64,000 nt of DNA. It comes from Nostoc sp. UHCC 0926. GTDB lineage: Bacteria; Cyanobacteriota; Cyanobacteriia; Cyanobacteriales; Nostocaceae. The notes beneath the pieces were generated by a model. That model saw only the letters and a list, made by a program, of their open reading frames with translations. It was not told the DNA's origin and made no database searches. Made by a program: the position numbers and the translations under genes. Of the stretch, positions 18,197 through 26,509 are shown piece by piece; within the stretch, counting starts at the first letter, position 1, and each line of letters opens with the position of its first letter. The stretch lies in the NCBI RefSeq assembly GCF_028623165.1, contig NZ_CP117768.1:124001-188000 (forward strand), written 5' to 3'.

Positions 18197-18901
18197 ATGC
18201 AATTACTCAAACCAGAAAGCAAAAAAAATAGCCCCTTACCACTGTTGGTAGTAGGAACATTTGGTTTACATCTGTTTACCTTGCTTTTGCTAATATTTCA
18301 CGGGTCTATGTTACAACAGTTAAGTCGGCAACTCACACCTCAAAGTTTAGTGCAGCTTGTTGATGGTCGCACTATAACCGTAGACCCCCAACCAAATTTA
18401 AAGCGACAGCCAGAGGCTATTCGGCGCTTTGTGGGTGAAACTATGAGCTTAATGCTTACCTGGTCACAACAACAGCCGCCAACACAAGTTTGGGAAATTA
18501 CCTCCCAACTTGTAGCTGATGATTTTAAACAAAAACTTAAATCAGAACTTACTAATTTAAATCCAGATAACCAATTTGAAAATGTTAATAGAGGAACTGA
18601 GAATGTATTAGTAATCCAAAAAATTTATCAACCTACAGAAATAGGCGATGGAAAGTGGAAAGTAGAGATATTTGCCAATCAATTAGTTTTTAGCAGTTAT
18701 GATAAATTGGGAAAATCAATTTCGTTTAATAAACAAATTTTAGTTAGAGCAATAGATGAACCAGCAACTTCGCTACCAAATGCACCACTACCGTTGCACT
18801 TCGCAGCTTACCGCCTTGGTGAAGCCAGACTAGAAATTTACAATGTATGTGAAATCAAAGATAAAAATTGTTCTGGAAATCCTAACCAAGCTTTACCATG
18901 A
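18197..18901 (+). CDS. VirB8-like bitopic protein, paralog 2
   Basis: The protein has 234 aa with one N-terminal membrane helix (LVVGTFGLHLFTLLLLIFHG, about 17-36). It is clearly a tandem paralog of the gene before it: LVQLVDGRTIT, RQPEAIRRFVGETMSLML, GKWKVEIFA, FNKQILVRA and EARLEIYNV align in the same order. It is shorter, missing the segment between the first block and the W(E/I) region of paralog 1. The stop overlaps the next ATG (ATGA), indicating coupled translation with the VirB10-like gene. Confidence 0.6.
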   Translation: MQLLKPESKKNSPLPLLVVGTFGLHLFTLLLLIFHGSMLQQLSRQLTPQSLVQLVDGRTITVDPQPNLKRQPEAIRRFVGETMSLMLTWSQQQPPTQVWEITSQLVADDFKQKLKSELTNLNPDNQFENVNRGTENVLVIQKIYQPTEIGDGKWKVEIFANQLVFSSYDKLGKSISFNKQILVRAIDEPATSLPNAPLPLHFAAYRLGEARLEIYNVCEIKDKNCSGNPNQALP

Positions 18902-20562
18902 CTCGATACTCAATTCCTGCAAAAACGCCTCCCCAAAATGGATTTACTCTAACTACCGACGATCACCAACCAGAAGTAGAATCTTTAGATTGGGAATCAC
19001 AGATGTCAAGGTTGGTCGGCTTTGAAGAAGAATCTTCTACCGATACCCAAGGGTCAGAAGACTCTGCAACGCCGCAAGAGTCACTTTCTCAACCACAAGA
19101 AGTTCAGACTAAGCAACCCCTCTCATCTAATCCCTTTGCAAAATTAGGCTTGGTAGGCGCTGCTACCTTAGCGATAGTTTTGGTGGGTGGTGTGTTTTTG
19201 TCCCAGTTGATGAGTCCCAGCAATCAAAAGCCAAAAAATATTGTTTCTCCACAAGTGCAAAAGCAACCAACTAATGAATCTAGCTCTCAACAGCTAGAAA
19301 CCGATCTAGATACTTACAAAACGAAATTAGCCCTGACTGAACAAGCAGAGTCAGTGAAAGCCGCCCAACAACAACTCAGAATTGCCAAATCAACGCCGAC
19401 AGTAGCCTTAAAAGCAGAACCGTCAGTTTCTCCCAGAGGTAGAGAGAAAGTGATCCCAACACCCGCACCAACATACGTACCTCGGACAGTGACAATTGAG
19501 CGCATCGTTAAAGTACCTGCTTCTCAACCTTTGCCATCACCCCAGATACCAGTTGTGCAGCCAAACACTCAACCCGTAGTCAATATAACTCCACCATCTC
19601 CACCAACCCCATTACAAGAGTGGGCAAGGTTAGCAAAGTTAGGTAGCTACGGTCAAGTAAGTGTCACTGATCAACCTAATAACATCGCAGCTGCTCCTGA
19701 ACCTGCAAATAATACGCAGCCGCAGGAACAGACACCAAACCCCAATCCTGACCAGACACCACAACCGGAAACTCCTGCTCCAGTGGTGAGCCAAGCGCAA
19801 GCGAAGGGAGAGAAATCTGTAGCAGTAGGAAGTAGTGCTAAAGCTGTGTTAGCAACAGCGATATTTGGGGAAACTAATACTAAATCAGGCGGTGGTGATG
19901 AAGCAGGTGAACAGAAAAACGTATTTGTGATCCGATTGAAAGAACCACTAAAATCTACCGATGGTTCGATCGCTCTACCTGCAAACACCGAATTCCTGGC
20001 TGAAATTGGTTCACTTTCCGAACAAGGTCTTTTGCAGATGAACGTAGTCAAATTTATCTCGCAAAATAACGGCAACCGTACAGAACAAAGCTTACCCAAC
20101 AATGCAATTATTCTTCGCGGTACCCAAGGTAAACCTTTAATCGCACATAAATATCCCAATTCAAGTTCATCCATAGCATCAATGGATGCAGGACTATTCG
20201 TTTTGGGAGGTATTGGTAAAGCAGCAGAGTTAATAAATCTCCCTGATACTCGATTCGTACCACTTACTACTAGCAGTACCACCCCCAACAGCACCACCAC
20301 TGACGGAAGCACCACTGGCAGCACCCCCAACAGCACCCCTACTGGCAGCACAACCACTAGCAGCACAACTATTACTACTGTCACTGAACCCAGACGCAAC
20401 CTTGCAGCTGGGCTTCTGGAAGGTGGTATGAACTCTGTAGTTCCCCAAATTGCCCAACGTAATCAACAGGCGATCGCCCAAATGTCACAACAAACTAATG
20501 TTTGGTTTTTGCCAGCCGGTACAAATATTGAAGTATATGTTAATCAAGCAACCCAGTTTTAA
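18898..20562 (+). CDS. VirB10/TrbI-like protein
   Basis: The protein has 554 aa. A cytosolic N-terminus (1-80) is followed by one membrane helix (LGLVGAATLAIVLVGGVFLS, 83-102), a long Pro/Gln/Thr-rich periplasmic spacer (about 110-300) and a C-terminal domain with KNVFVIRLKEPLKSTDGSIA, LPANTEFLAEIGSL and a terminal WFLPAGTNIEVYV. The spacer and PAGTxxxVxV ending are signatures of VirB10/TrbI, which spans both membranes and forms part of the outer core. Residues about 457-496 are almost pure Ser/Thr/Gly/Asn, placed where VirB10 proteins carry the antenna region of the outer-membrane pore. It overlaps the preceding gene by 4 bp. Confidence 0.75.
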   Translation: MTRYSIPAKTPPQNGFTLTTDDHQPEVESLDWESQMSRLVGFEEESSTDTQGSEDSATPQESLSQPQEVQTKQPLSSNPFAKLGLVGAATLAIVLVGGVFLSQLMSPSNQKPKNIVSPQVQKQPTNESSSQQLETDLDTYKTKLALTEQAESVKAAQQQLRIAKSTPTVALKAEPSVSPRGREKVIPTPAPTYVPRTVTIERIVKVPASQPLPSPQIPVVQPNTQPVVNITPPSPPTPLQEWARLAKLGSYGQVSVTDQPNNIAAAPEPANNTQPQEQTPNPNPDQTPQPETPAPVVSQAQAKGEKSVAVGSSAKAVLATAIFGETNTKSGGGDEAGEQKNVFVIRLKEPLKSTDGSIALPANTEFLAEIGSLSEQGLLQMNVVKFISQNNGNRTEQSLPNNAIILRGTQGKPLIAHKYPNSSSSIASMDAGLFVLGGIGKAAELINLPDTRFVPLTTSSTTPNSTTTDGSTTGSTPNSTPTGSTTTSSTTITTVTEPRRNLAAGLLEGGMNSVVPQIAQRNQQAIAQMSQQTNVWFLPAGTNIEVYVNQATQF

Positions 20563-20681
20563 GAGGTAGGATTTATACTAATTTTAGATTTTGGATTTGG
20601 TAATGGTAATTGGTAATTAGTCTTCCTTCCATCCTTCCCATCTCCCCTCATTCTATCTACCAATCTACCCAATTTGCAACC

Positions 20682-21254
20682 ATGAAAAATAATACTAACT
20701 TGTCAGGAAATACCTCAAATAATTATTATTTCCTACCTATAGCTTCCTTAATTTTCTCGGTTGCTATGTTCTTGTTAGTAGGTCGTGCTGTAGCTAATAA
20801 TGCTGTTCTGCGTTCCGTATTTTCTTGCCAAGCACAGGGTTTAGGGGGACTAATACCTACTATCAACGTTTGGTATCAACAAGGAACAAACTTAAGTTTT
20901 ATTCCGGCTGGAGAAGTAATTAAAAAAGTTTGGTTAAACGATCCATCACAGGTAACTATGGATTTTGATGGGCCGGTATGTATGCAGTTTGGTCAAGATC
21001 CTAATACTAGCGGAGGAGATTGTAAAAACTCAGCAGCGAATGTCATTCAACTCAGACGAATTAAAAAACTGGACATTCCTGGACTTCCTCCTACTAGCAA
21101 TACACTTTTAACAGTTGTTACCGAAGCGCAAGGTAAAAATAAGTTGTATACTTTCCGAGTGATATATGGAAAAGATAACCCTGAATATCACACTTTAGCA
21201 ATTTTTCCCGATCCTTCTGGTCAGGAAGGATCTTGTGCGAGAGTTTCACAATAA
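20682..21254 (+). CDS. VirB9/TraK-like secreted protein
   Basis: The protein has 190 aa from the ATG at 20682; a TTG at 20610 would add an unlikely Pro/Ser leader. The hydrophobic N-terminus (LPIASLIFSVAMFLLVGRAV) is a signal or anchor. After it, NVWYQQGTNLSFIPAGEVIK, KVWLNDPS, NVIQLRRI and TLLTVVTE followed by a Tyr-rich strand (YTFRVIYG) match the pattern of the VirB9/TraK N-terminal beta domain. It ends there, so the usual VirB9 C-terminal domain that contacts VirB7 is missing. It is the last gene of the cluster, 119 bp after the VirB10-like gene. Confidence 0.6.
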   Translation: MKNNTNLSGNTSNNYYFLPIASLIFSVAMFLLVGRAVANNAVLRSVFSCQAQGLGGLIPTINVWYQQGTNLSFIPAGEVIKKVWLNDPSQVTMDFDGPVCMQFGQDPNTSGGDCKNSAANVIQLRRIKKLDIPGLPPTSNTLLTVVTEAQGKNKLYTFRVIYGKDNPEYHTLAIFPDPSGQEGSCARVSQ

Positions 21255-21605
21255 ACTTCTAGCAAAAGTACCAGACGACAACGACTGAAGTTTCCCTGCA
21301 CAAAAAGCGCTGATGCCCACGTATATCTGCATTGTGGCTTTTCAAAAGCCTTGCTCTAATTCCCTCCTTTCTAAGGAGGGTTAGGGAGGATCTAAGTCTT
21401 TTAGCAGTTTCTTTCTTTATAGAGTACGGTTTAAGATAGATAATAGAGAGTGGTGTGGTTCAATCAATTAAAAAATGCTATAACTTAACCCTCTTAACTG
21501 ACTCAGGCGTTTTCAGCCTACATCTTTATAAATATTTAGATAAAAACTAACTACAAATTCTAAATCCGTGCAAATATAAAGAAAAGCTTAAGAGGTTACA
21601 GACTC
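21255..21605. other. Intergenic region after the secretion cluster
   Basis: No gene seen. It contains a degraded CCCTCC...GGAGGG palindrome (about 21361-21390) of the same dispersed type as 6488-6555. Confidence 0.5.
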
Positions 21606-21845
21606 ATGGTGACTGCTAAAATGATGCAACAGATCTGGGCTGTAATCGAATCTACCCAGGTCAGCACCCTGCTCCAGTTTGATGACGCTGCTTTAGTACA
21701 ATTGCTCCTCCAGCAGTTAAAAGTTAAGCAGGGGATTGATGCCCAGGCAGATAGCACCCTCAATACTTATATAAAATCTAAACTGCCCCTGATTCGCGAT
21801 ACAGCGGAAGGTCGATTATCCTTCGGGCAAGGCGGCAATGATTAG
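21606..21845 (+). CDS. Small conserved-looking hypothetical protein
   Basis: The protein has 79 aa, soluble and helix-rich (MMQQIWAVIESTQVSTLL, LVQLLLQQLKVKQGIDA), ending in DTAEGRLSFGQGGND. I do not know a function. The regular amphipathic pattern and clean ATG start support a real gene. The next gene on the same strand starts 63 bp later. Confidence 0.6.
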   Translation: MVTAKMMQQIWAVIESTQVSTLLQFDDAALVQLLLQQLKVKQGIDAQADSTLNTYIKSKLPLIRDTAEGRLSFGQGGND

Positions 21846-21908
21846 CACGAGAAATCAAATAATTGCTCACTGCCAAGCATACGCTCAGAGTTCAAACAGT
21901 GGAATATT

Positions 21909-22166
21909 ATGAATCACTGGCTAGTAATTGCCCTGGTAGCTTATCTAATTGGAGCAGCGATTGAAGGGGTGAGTACAGCCAGTCAGTTATCTCATTCACT
22001 GCCAGAACTAGCTAAAAGTACACAAGCTCATCCTTCAGATTCTCCCACTGGGCCTAGTTCGAGTTGGCGAGTTGTGGCCGCCATCGCCTCAGTAAGTATC
22101 TGTGGAGCTTTTTTGTGGCCTTGCCGTCTTTTCCACCGTTTAATTAAAGGCAACGTTCATTCATAA
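21909..22166 (+). CDS. Small hypothetical membrane protein
   Basis: The protein has 85 aa with two hydrophobic stretches (WLVIALVAYLIGAAIEGV, residues 4-21, and VVAAIASVSICGAFLWPC, about 56-73) separated by a Ser/Pro-rich loop. No family recognised. It is probably co-transcribed with the preceding small gene and converges on plsY. Confidence 0.6.
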   Translation: MNHWLVIALVAYLIGAAIEGVSTASQLSHSLPELAKSTQAHPSDSPTGPSSSWRVVAAIASVSICGAFLWPCRLFHRLIKGNVHS

Positions 22167-22220
22167 GCCTAACTCGGCTGAAGCATGGGCCAAAAAATAT
22201 ATCTATTTGCGGTTGGTTAA

Positions 22221-22901
22221 TTATGTAGTTTGTTCTGGTTCTGTCGCTAGATTTTGCCCAATTTTTGGCTCCGTTCCCGCAAGCAGTCGTTCAATATTAG
22301 GGCGATGGCGCAAAATCACATACAATCCACCGGCAATCCCAAATAGAACATAGGGTAACGGTTGATGCAAAAGTATCATGAAAATGGAAACAGCGATCGC
22401 ACCTGCAATTGAACTCAAAGAGACAAGCCGTGATATCGCCACAACGACGGCAAACACACCCGCTGTTGCTAAACCTACCTGCCAACTCATTGCCAACAAA
22501 ATCCCCAAGCTGATAGCAACAGATTTACCACCCGTAAAGCCCAAAAAAATCGATTTACTATGTCCCAGGATGGCAGCTAACCCTACTATTGTTACCAACC
22601 AGGGTTGCCACACTTGTGCATCTACCGTTGAGGGGATAAAATTTTGACTGGGTGCAAAATTGAACAACCAATAAACCAGAGCGATCGCTAATACTCCCTT
22701 TAAGGAATCAAGTACTAAAACCAATGCTCCTGGCCCTTTCCCCAAGGTTCTTAGTACATTAGTTGCTCCAGTGGAACCTGAACCAACTTCTCGGATATCA
22801 ATACCTTTTAACTGCTTCACAGCAATGTACCCAGTGGGAAAAGAACCCAGCAGGTAGGCTATGACCACAATTGCTCCACATCCGGTTAACCAAATAGCCA
22901 T
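22221..22901 (-). CDS. plsY: Glycerol-3-phosphate acyltransferase PlsY
   Basis: The protein has 226 aa and is polytopic. Characteristic PlsY motifs are present: LLGSFPTGYIAVK near the N-terminus, the GSGSTGATNVLRTLGKGPG block, DSLKGVLA, GHSKSIFLGFTGGKSVA and RHRPNIERLLAGTEPK at the C-terminus. PlsY transfers an acyl group from acyl-phosphate to sn-glycerol-3-phosphate, the first step of membrane glycerolipid synthesis. It is downstream of DUF3086, DUF3119 and mlaE genes on the same strand, a lipid-related neighbourhood, but a terminator-like hairpin separates it from DUF3086. Confidence 0.95.
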   Translation of the reverse strand: MAIWLTGCGAIVVIAYLLGSFPTGYIAVKQLKGIDIREVGSGSTGATNVLRTLGKGPGALVLVLDSLKGVLAIALVYWLFNFAPSQNFIPSTVDAQVWQPWLVTIVGLAAILGHSKSIFLGFTGGKSVAISLGILLAMSWQVGLATAGVFAVVVAISRLVSLSSIAGAIAVSIFMILLHQPLPYVLFGIAGGLYVILRHRPNIERLLAGTEPKIGQNLATEPEQTT

Positions 22902-22929
22902 AATAAAATTTAAAATTCACTCATTCAAA

Positions 22930-22968
22930 ATTCAAAAAAGTCCAGAGAAATAGCTTTTAACTCTGGAC
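22930..22968 (-). terminator. Rho-independent terminator after the DUF3086 gene
   Basis: On the minus strand GTCCAGAG and CTCTGGAC form an 8-bp stem (22961-22968 with 22940-22947) followed directly by CTTTTTTGAATTTTG. It lies just past the DUF3086 stop at 22979. Confidence 0.7.
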
Positions 22969-22978
22969 TATTGACTAA

Positions 22979-24253
22979 TTAAAAGTCATCATCATAGTTT
23001 CTCACGGTTTTGGGGTCAGGGGCAAAGGCTAACCACAGGGGAAATTGCAGTAATGACAAACTGATTTGCTCCTCTGAATCGTCAATTATAATTAAGGGCA
23101 GTTGATTGGCCTTCGTCAATCGGTCTGCTTTCTGAGCCAGAGCATCAGACGCCTCAAATAATACCACACCTCGGTCTGGGCCAAAATCTGGACGACCGAT
23201 TCCCAGACAGTCTTGCAAGCCGCGCCGCCATTCACCTAATCGCTCCGGTGTATTAGCTAAAACTAAAGTACGGACGCGATCGCCATACAGCTTGTGTAAT
23301 ATCGAAATTGCGGCTGAGGCAATTAGGATATTCTGTAAGCGGCTACCCATTGTCCGCAAACCACCCCGTCCCCCTTGGGTAAAAAACCAGTTGGAGACTC
23401 GTTCTGCGTGGATTGGTTCAAAGGTACGGCGTAGTTGCCACGCTGGCCCGTAGTAATCTGGTTTGTTGCGGTATTGGTCAATTAGACGGCGAATTTGCTT
23501 TGTAGTATCTTGAAACTGCTGTTGGGCAAATTGGGGTATTCCAGGTTGGGGTTCAACTGGTTTAGCCTCTTTTACAGATGGTTTTTCTCGTTCCACCACA
23601 CTTGGTGTTAGTTGCAACTGTTCAGCGGCTGCGGCCAAATCCTGTAAGCTACCTGTGAGATAGTCTTTAAAACCCTGCACCCGAATTGCCAAGTCTTGGG
23701 ATGCTCCGGCAAAAGTGGTTCGCATCTCGTTGCGGATACGTTCTTGACGGCGTTCTAGCTGTTCTACAGAAATTTGCAGCGCTTGTTTGCGTTGTTCTAA
23801 TTGCACCAGTGACTCTTGCACAAGCCGTCCCAGTGAGGTTTGAGTTTCAGTCACTTGTGACTGAAGGTTTTTGTAAGAAGCTTGCAGCTTGGCTATTTCT
23901 TCCTTGAGGGCAGCTTCAGCGCTCTGCAACTCTGCCACTCGCTGCTCTGCCTCTGCATATAATGAATTATTTCCTGATCCGATTTTTGACCCCAGTCCGA
24001 CATTTCCCGCTTCTAACTGCGCTACAAACTCGCCATTTGAATTTTCTGTTAGCTCTACTGTAGAATCTACCACTTCTGCATTGGAGATGAGTGGCTCAAA
24101 AGTTGCGTAGTCTGGTGATGAGCTAATGGCTGCTGTTTCTACCACTAACTCAACAGATGGATTTACTGGATGTTCTACTGCATTGTTCTGTTCTTGTTTT
24201 TCTGCCAACCGCTCATCAATTGGTTCTGGGGTTTGAGATTCCTCTGGGTTCAT
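22979..24253 (-). CDS. DUF3086 family protein with central coiled coil
   Basis: The protein has 424 aa from the ATG at 24253 (a TTG lies two codons upstream). The N-terminal 90 residues are acidic and disordered. A coiled coil follows (AEQRVAELQSAEAALKEEIA through ERRQERIRNEMR, about 105-180). The C-terminal half is a globular domain beginning near QIRRLIDQYRNKPDYYGPAW with GGRGGLRTMGSRLQNILIAS and a nearby VLANTPERLGEW. This layout is that of the cyanobacterial DUF3086 family; function is unknown. It is followed by a terminator and then plsY. Confidence 0.8.
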   Translation of the reverse strand: MNPEESQTPEPIDERLAEKQEQNNAVEHPVNPSVELVVETAAISSSPDYATFEPLISNAEVVDSTVELTENSNGEFVAQLEAGNVGLGSKIGSGNNSLYAEAEQRVAELQSAEAALKEEIAKLQASYKNLQSQVTETQTSLGRLVQESLVQLEQRKQALQISVEQLERRQERIRNEMRTTFAGASQDLAIRVQGFKDYLTGSLQDLAAAAEQLQLTPSVVEREKPSVKEAKPVEPQPGIPQFAQQQFQDTTKQIRRLIDQYRNKPDYYGPAWQLRRTFEPIHAERVSNWFFTQGGRGGLRTMGSRLQNILIASAAISILHKLYGDRVRTLVLANTPERLGEWRRGLQDCLGIGRPDFGPDRGVVLFEASDALAQKADRLTKANQLPLIIIDDSEEQISLSLLQFPLWLAFAPDPKTVRNYDDDF

Positions 24254-24485
24254 AAACAATAGTGTAATTCCTATGACGCGAATAAATAGCTTTCAGAAAT
24301 ATTACAATTGACGTGCCATAAAAGTCCTGAGTCATGAGTGCTGAGTTATGAGTCTAGAGCAAAACGACTCAGCACAGATGGTACTCATACCAATTATTTG
24401 TGAAGCTGCACAAAATCAAGCTTGGTCAGACTTGGGGATTTTGCCCCAAGTTCTGGGGCAACCTTATCGGTAATTAATGTCAGCA

Positions 24486-24902
24486 CTAAATACGTGGACA
24501 ACGTTGTTCTAAGCAATTTTTCAAGGTATTGGGGTCAAATAAAATCGGCAAAAAGTGAATGCTTTTTATTTCTTTAAAGTAAAACAGGATGGGGACTCCA
24601 CTCCAAAATATCCGCCAGTTTTGCCATTCCTGGTAGGGAAAGCGCCGAATCAATTTTTCGCCTCTGTAAATATCTAAGTCGGTGGCGGTAAATTGTAAAC
24701 GCAGCGTTAACGCCTGAAACATGAGAAACAAACCAAACAGTGTGAAAACGGAACCTACCAACGGTTGTACCAATAGTAGTGGAATGGCGGCAATCACCAA
24801 CACTATAGGTATATTGTAACTAGGCTTGAGTTCCACAGTTGATGTGGAGTTAGGAGCAAATGAACTGGTCACAGTCTTAAATCCTGCTTTATTAGTAGGC
24901 AT
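24486..24902 (-). CDS. DUF3119 family membrane protein
   Basis: The protein has 138 aa from the ATG at 24902, preceded by AGGAG. Two adjacent hydrophobic segments (NIPIVLVIAAIPLLLVQPLV and SVFTLFGLFLMFQAL) precede a PH-like beta-rich part (LQFTATDLDIYRGEKLIRRF, YQEWQNWRIFW) ending FDPNTLKNCLEQRC. It matches the cyanobacterial DUF3119 family of unknown function. It sits between mlaE and the DUF3086 gene on the same strand, which suggests a shared envelope or lipid-related role. Confidence 0.8.
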   Translation of the reverse strand: MPTNKAGFKTVTSSFAPNSTSTVELKPSYNIPIVLVIAAIPLLLVQPLVGSVFTLFGLFLMFQALTLRLQFTATDLDIYRGEKLIRRFPYQEWQNWRIFWSGVPILFYFKEIKSIHFLPILFDPNTLKNCLEQRCPRI

Positions 24903-24953
24903 CTCTCCTATTTTAAGAGTTAGGAGCAAGGAGTTTTAACTCATAACTCTTAA

Positions 24954-24974
24954 CCGGAGGCGGAGCGTCTCCGG
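24954..24974. repeat. Dispersed GGCGGAGCGTCTCCGG repeat, copy 1
   Basis: A GC-rich, partly palindromic core (CCGGAGGCGGAGCGTCTCC) set in 'taggagttaggagt'-type sequence. Related copies are at about 27889-27914 and 57146-57165. Confidence 0.65.
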
Positions 24975-24996
24975 CTTTGCTCCTAACTCCTTACTT

Positions 24997-25794
24997 TTAT
25001 TGGCCTTGCAAGAATGCACTGCCAGTCCCCTGAAACATTAACCAAGAAAGAAAGAAGTTGCTAACAAATATAATCAGTAAGGCAGTCACAACAGCAGTTG
25101 TGGTTGACTGTCCTACACCTTTGGCTCCTCCTGTTGTCGTCAACCCCCAACTGCAACCAATTACGGCGATTAAAATGCCAAAGCAACACGCCTTAATCAT
25201 GGCGCTCAAAATATCCCAGATACCAAGAAAGTTACGGGCTGAGTCTAGAAATACCGTATCAGACAGGTTGTAAATATTTATCGCAATTATTAATCCCCCG
25301 AACATCCCTGTTACCAAAGACAAGAGGGTTAAAATTGGTAGCATTAAACAGCAAGCAAGGACGCGGGGGATAACCAGGTAATCGATTGGATCTGTTCTTA
25401 ACATCAACATGGCATCGATTTGTTCTGTGACCCGCATGGTACCGATTTCGGCTGCAAAGGCAGAACCGACTCGCCCCGCCAAAACCACTGCTGTCAACAC
25501 GGGAGCGAGTTCTCGTGTCAACGCGACAGAAAGCACTCCGCCGATAATGTTTCCTGCGCCAAAGTTGATAAATTCCCGCGCCACCTGAATGGTAAACACT
25601 GCGCCAACGAAAATAGCCGTCAATAGAGCAATAAATAGGGAATCTGGCCCAACTGCTGCCATTTGTTGCAAGGTATTGCGCCGATGGATTTTGCCCTTCA
25701 ATAGGTGAACTAGTACTTGCCCACCCAGAAAAATCGCTGCCAGCAGCCGCTGACTCCATTCTCCTAAACTGGATTTGGATGTAGTCTGGTTCAA
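24997..25794 (-). CDS. mlaE: MlaE-family ABC transporter permease
   Basis: The protein has 265 aa from a TTG start; no earlier or better ATG is in frame. It is polytopic with the MlaE/TGD1 signature: FTIQVAREFINFGA, LTRELAPVLTAVVLAGRVGS, AAEIGTMRVTEQIDAM and DPIDYLVIPRVLA. Family members form the membrane part of the Mla/TGD phospholipid transporter with MlaF and MCE-domain MlaD proteins. No ATPase or MCE gene is adjacent, so its partners lie elsewhere. Downstream on the same strand are DUF3119, DUF3086 and plsY genes, consistent with envelope lipid homeostasis. Confidence 0.93.
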   Translation of the reverse strand: MNQTTSKSSLGEWSQRLLAAIFLGGQVLVHLLKGKIHRRNTLQQMAAVGPDSLFIALLTAIFVGAVFTIQVAREFINFGAGNIIGGVLSVALTRELAPVLTAVVLAGRVGSAFAAEIGTMRVTEQIDAMLMLRTDPIDYLVIPRVLACCLMLPILTLLSLVTGMFGGLIIAINIYNLSDTVFLDSARNFLGIWDILSAMIKACCFGILIAVIGCSWGLTTTGGAKGVGQSTTTAVVTALLIIFVSNFFLSWLMFQGTGSAFLQGQ

Positions 25795-26212
25795 TGTTCT
25801 GTAGCTAACTCGGTAACTGCCTTAAGAATAGCGGAAGTCGTTGAGAATATGGAATGGGGACTGGCGACTGGGGCATTGGTTATTTCCCCCATCTCCCTGA
25901 TCTCCCCATACCCCCAACGGGGCTGAATATTAACTTAGATTAAAGATGCTCTCAGAAAATGAAGCTGTTGTTAAACATACTGCAAACCAATAAATAGGTG
26001 CTAGCCTTGGCTATAACCTTGATTTTACAAGGTTTTCGTAGATTTAAGTCATTTTTTATATCCCCAGCATGTGCTGTAACTGGTAGCCGTTTCTTTTAAT
26101 GAAAACTTAAGATTTTTGACAGATTGTCTGCTCGGAAGCGATCGCACGTATTGTAGAAAATGACAAACCGCTATGGAGCTATTGTCATCTCTACTCACGG
26201 AGTTTGTCCTAA
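25795..26212. other. Intergenic region
   Basis: No gene or strong structure seen; contains one HIP1 site near 26139. It separates the divergent mlaE and small membrane-protein genes, so promoters for both are expected here. Confidence 0.5.
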
Positions 26213-26509
26213 ATGACTATTTTCATTAACTTTCTCCGCTCTTTACTACTTACGATCATTTTTAGTTTTGTCGCTCCCATGTTACTCGTTGGCGGCGGAT
26301 TGTTCCTTTTATCCCTCATCGGTCACTTCCCCGGTTTACAAGAGTTAACTGAGGCGATCGCTACTCAGATTATGCATTTTCTCGCCACCTTTGGTAGTGG
26401 AACTCCCCTGCGAGGATTATTTGTGATTAGCTTGACCTGTAGTTTCGTCGGGGCACTGTTTGATACGTACGCTTATTATCGGTGTCAAATTTTACGAATT
26501 GATTCATAA
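26213..26509 (+). CDS. Small hypothetical membrane protein
   Basis: The protein has 98 aa with two or three hydrophobic segments (SLLLTIIFSFVAPMLLVGGG, GLFLLSLIGH, LFVISLTCSFVGALFDTYAY). No family recognised. The clean ATG and protein-like composition, including HIP1 sequences within the frame, support a real gene. No partner gene is close. Confidence 0.65.
   Translation: MTIFINFLRSLLLTIIFSFVAPMLLVGGGLFLLSLIGHFPGLQELTEAIATQIMHFLATFGSGTPLRGLFVISLTCSFVGALFDTYAYYRCQILRIDS

Noticed and set aside
19671..20399. 242-codon minus-strand frame opposite the VirB10-like gene
   Set aside because: Val/Leu/Ser-rich translation is the mirror of the Thr/Pro-rich plus-strand gene.
11335..21254. Secretion cluster as an integrative conjugative element
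   Set aside because: No relaxase, coupling protein, integrase, tRNA attachment site or flanking direct repeats seen within the window.
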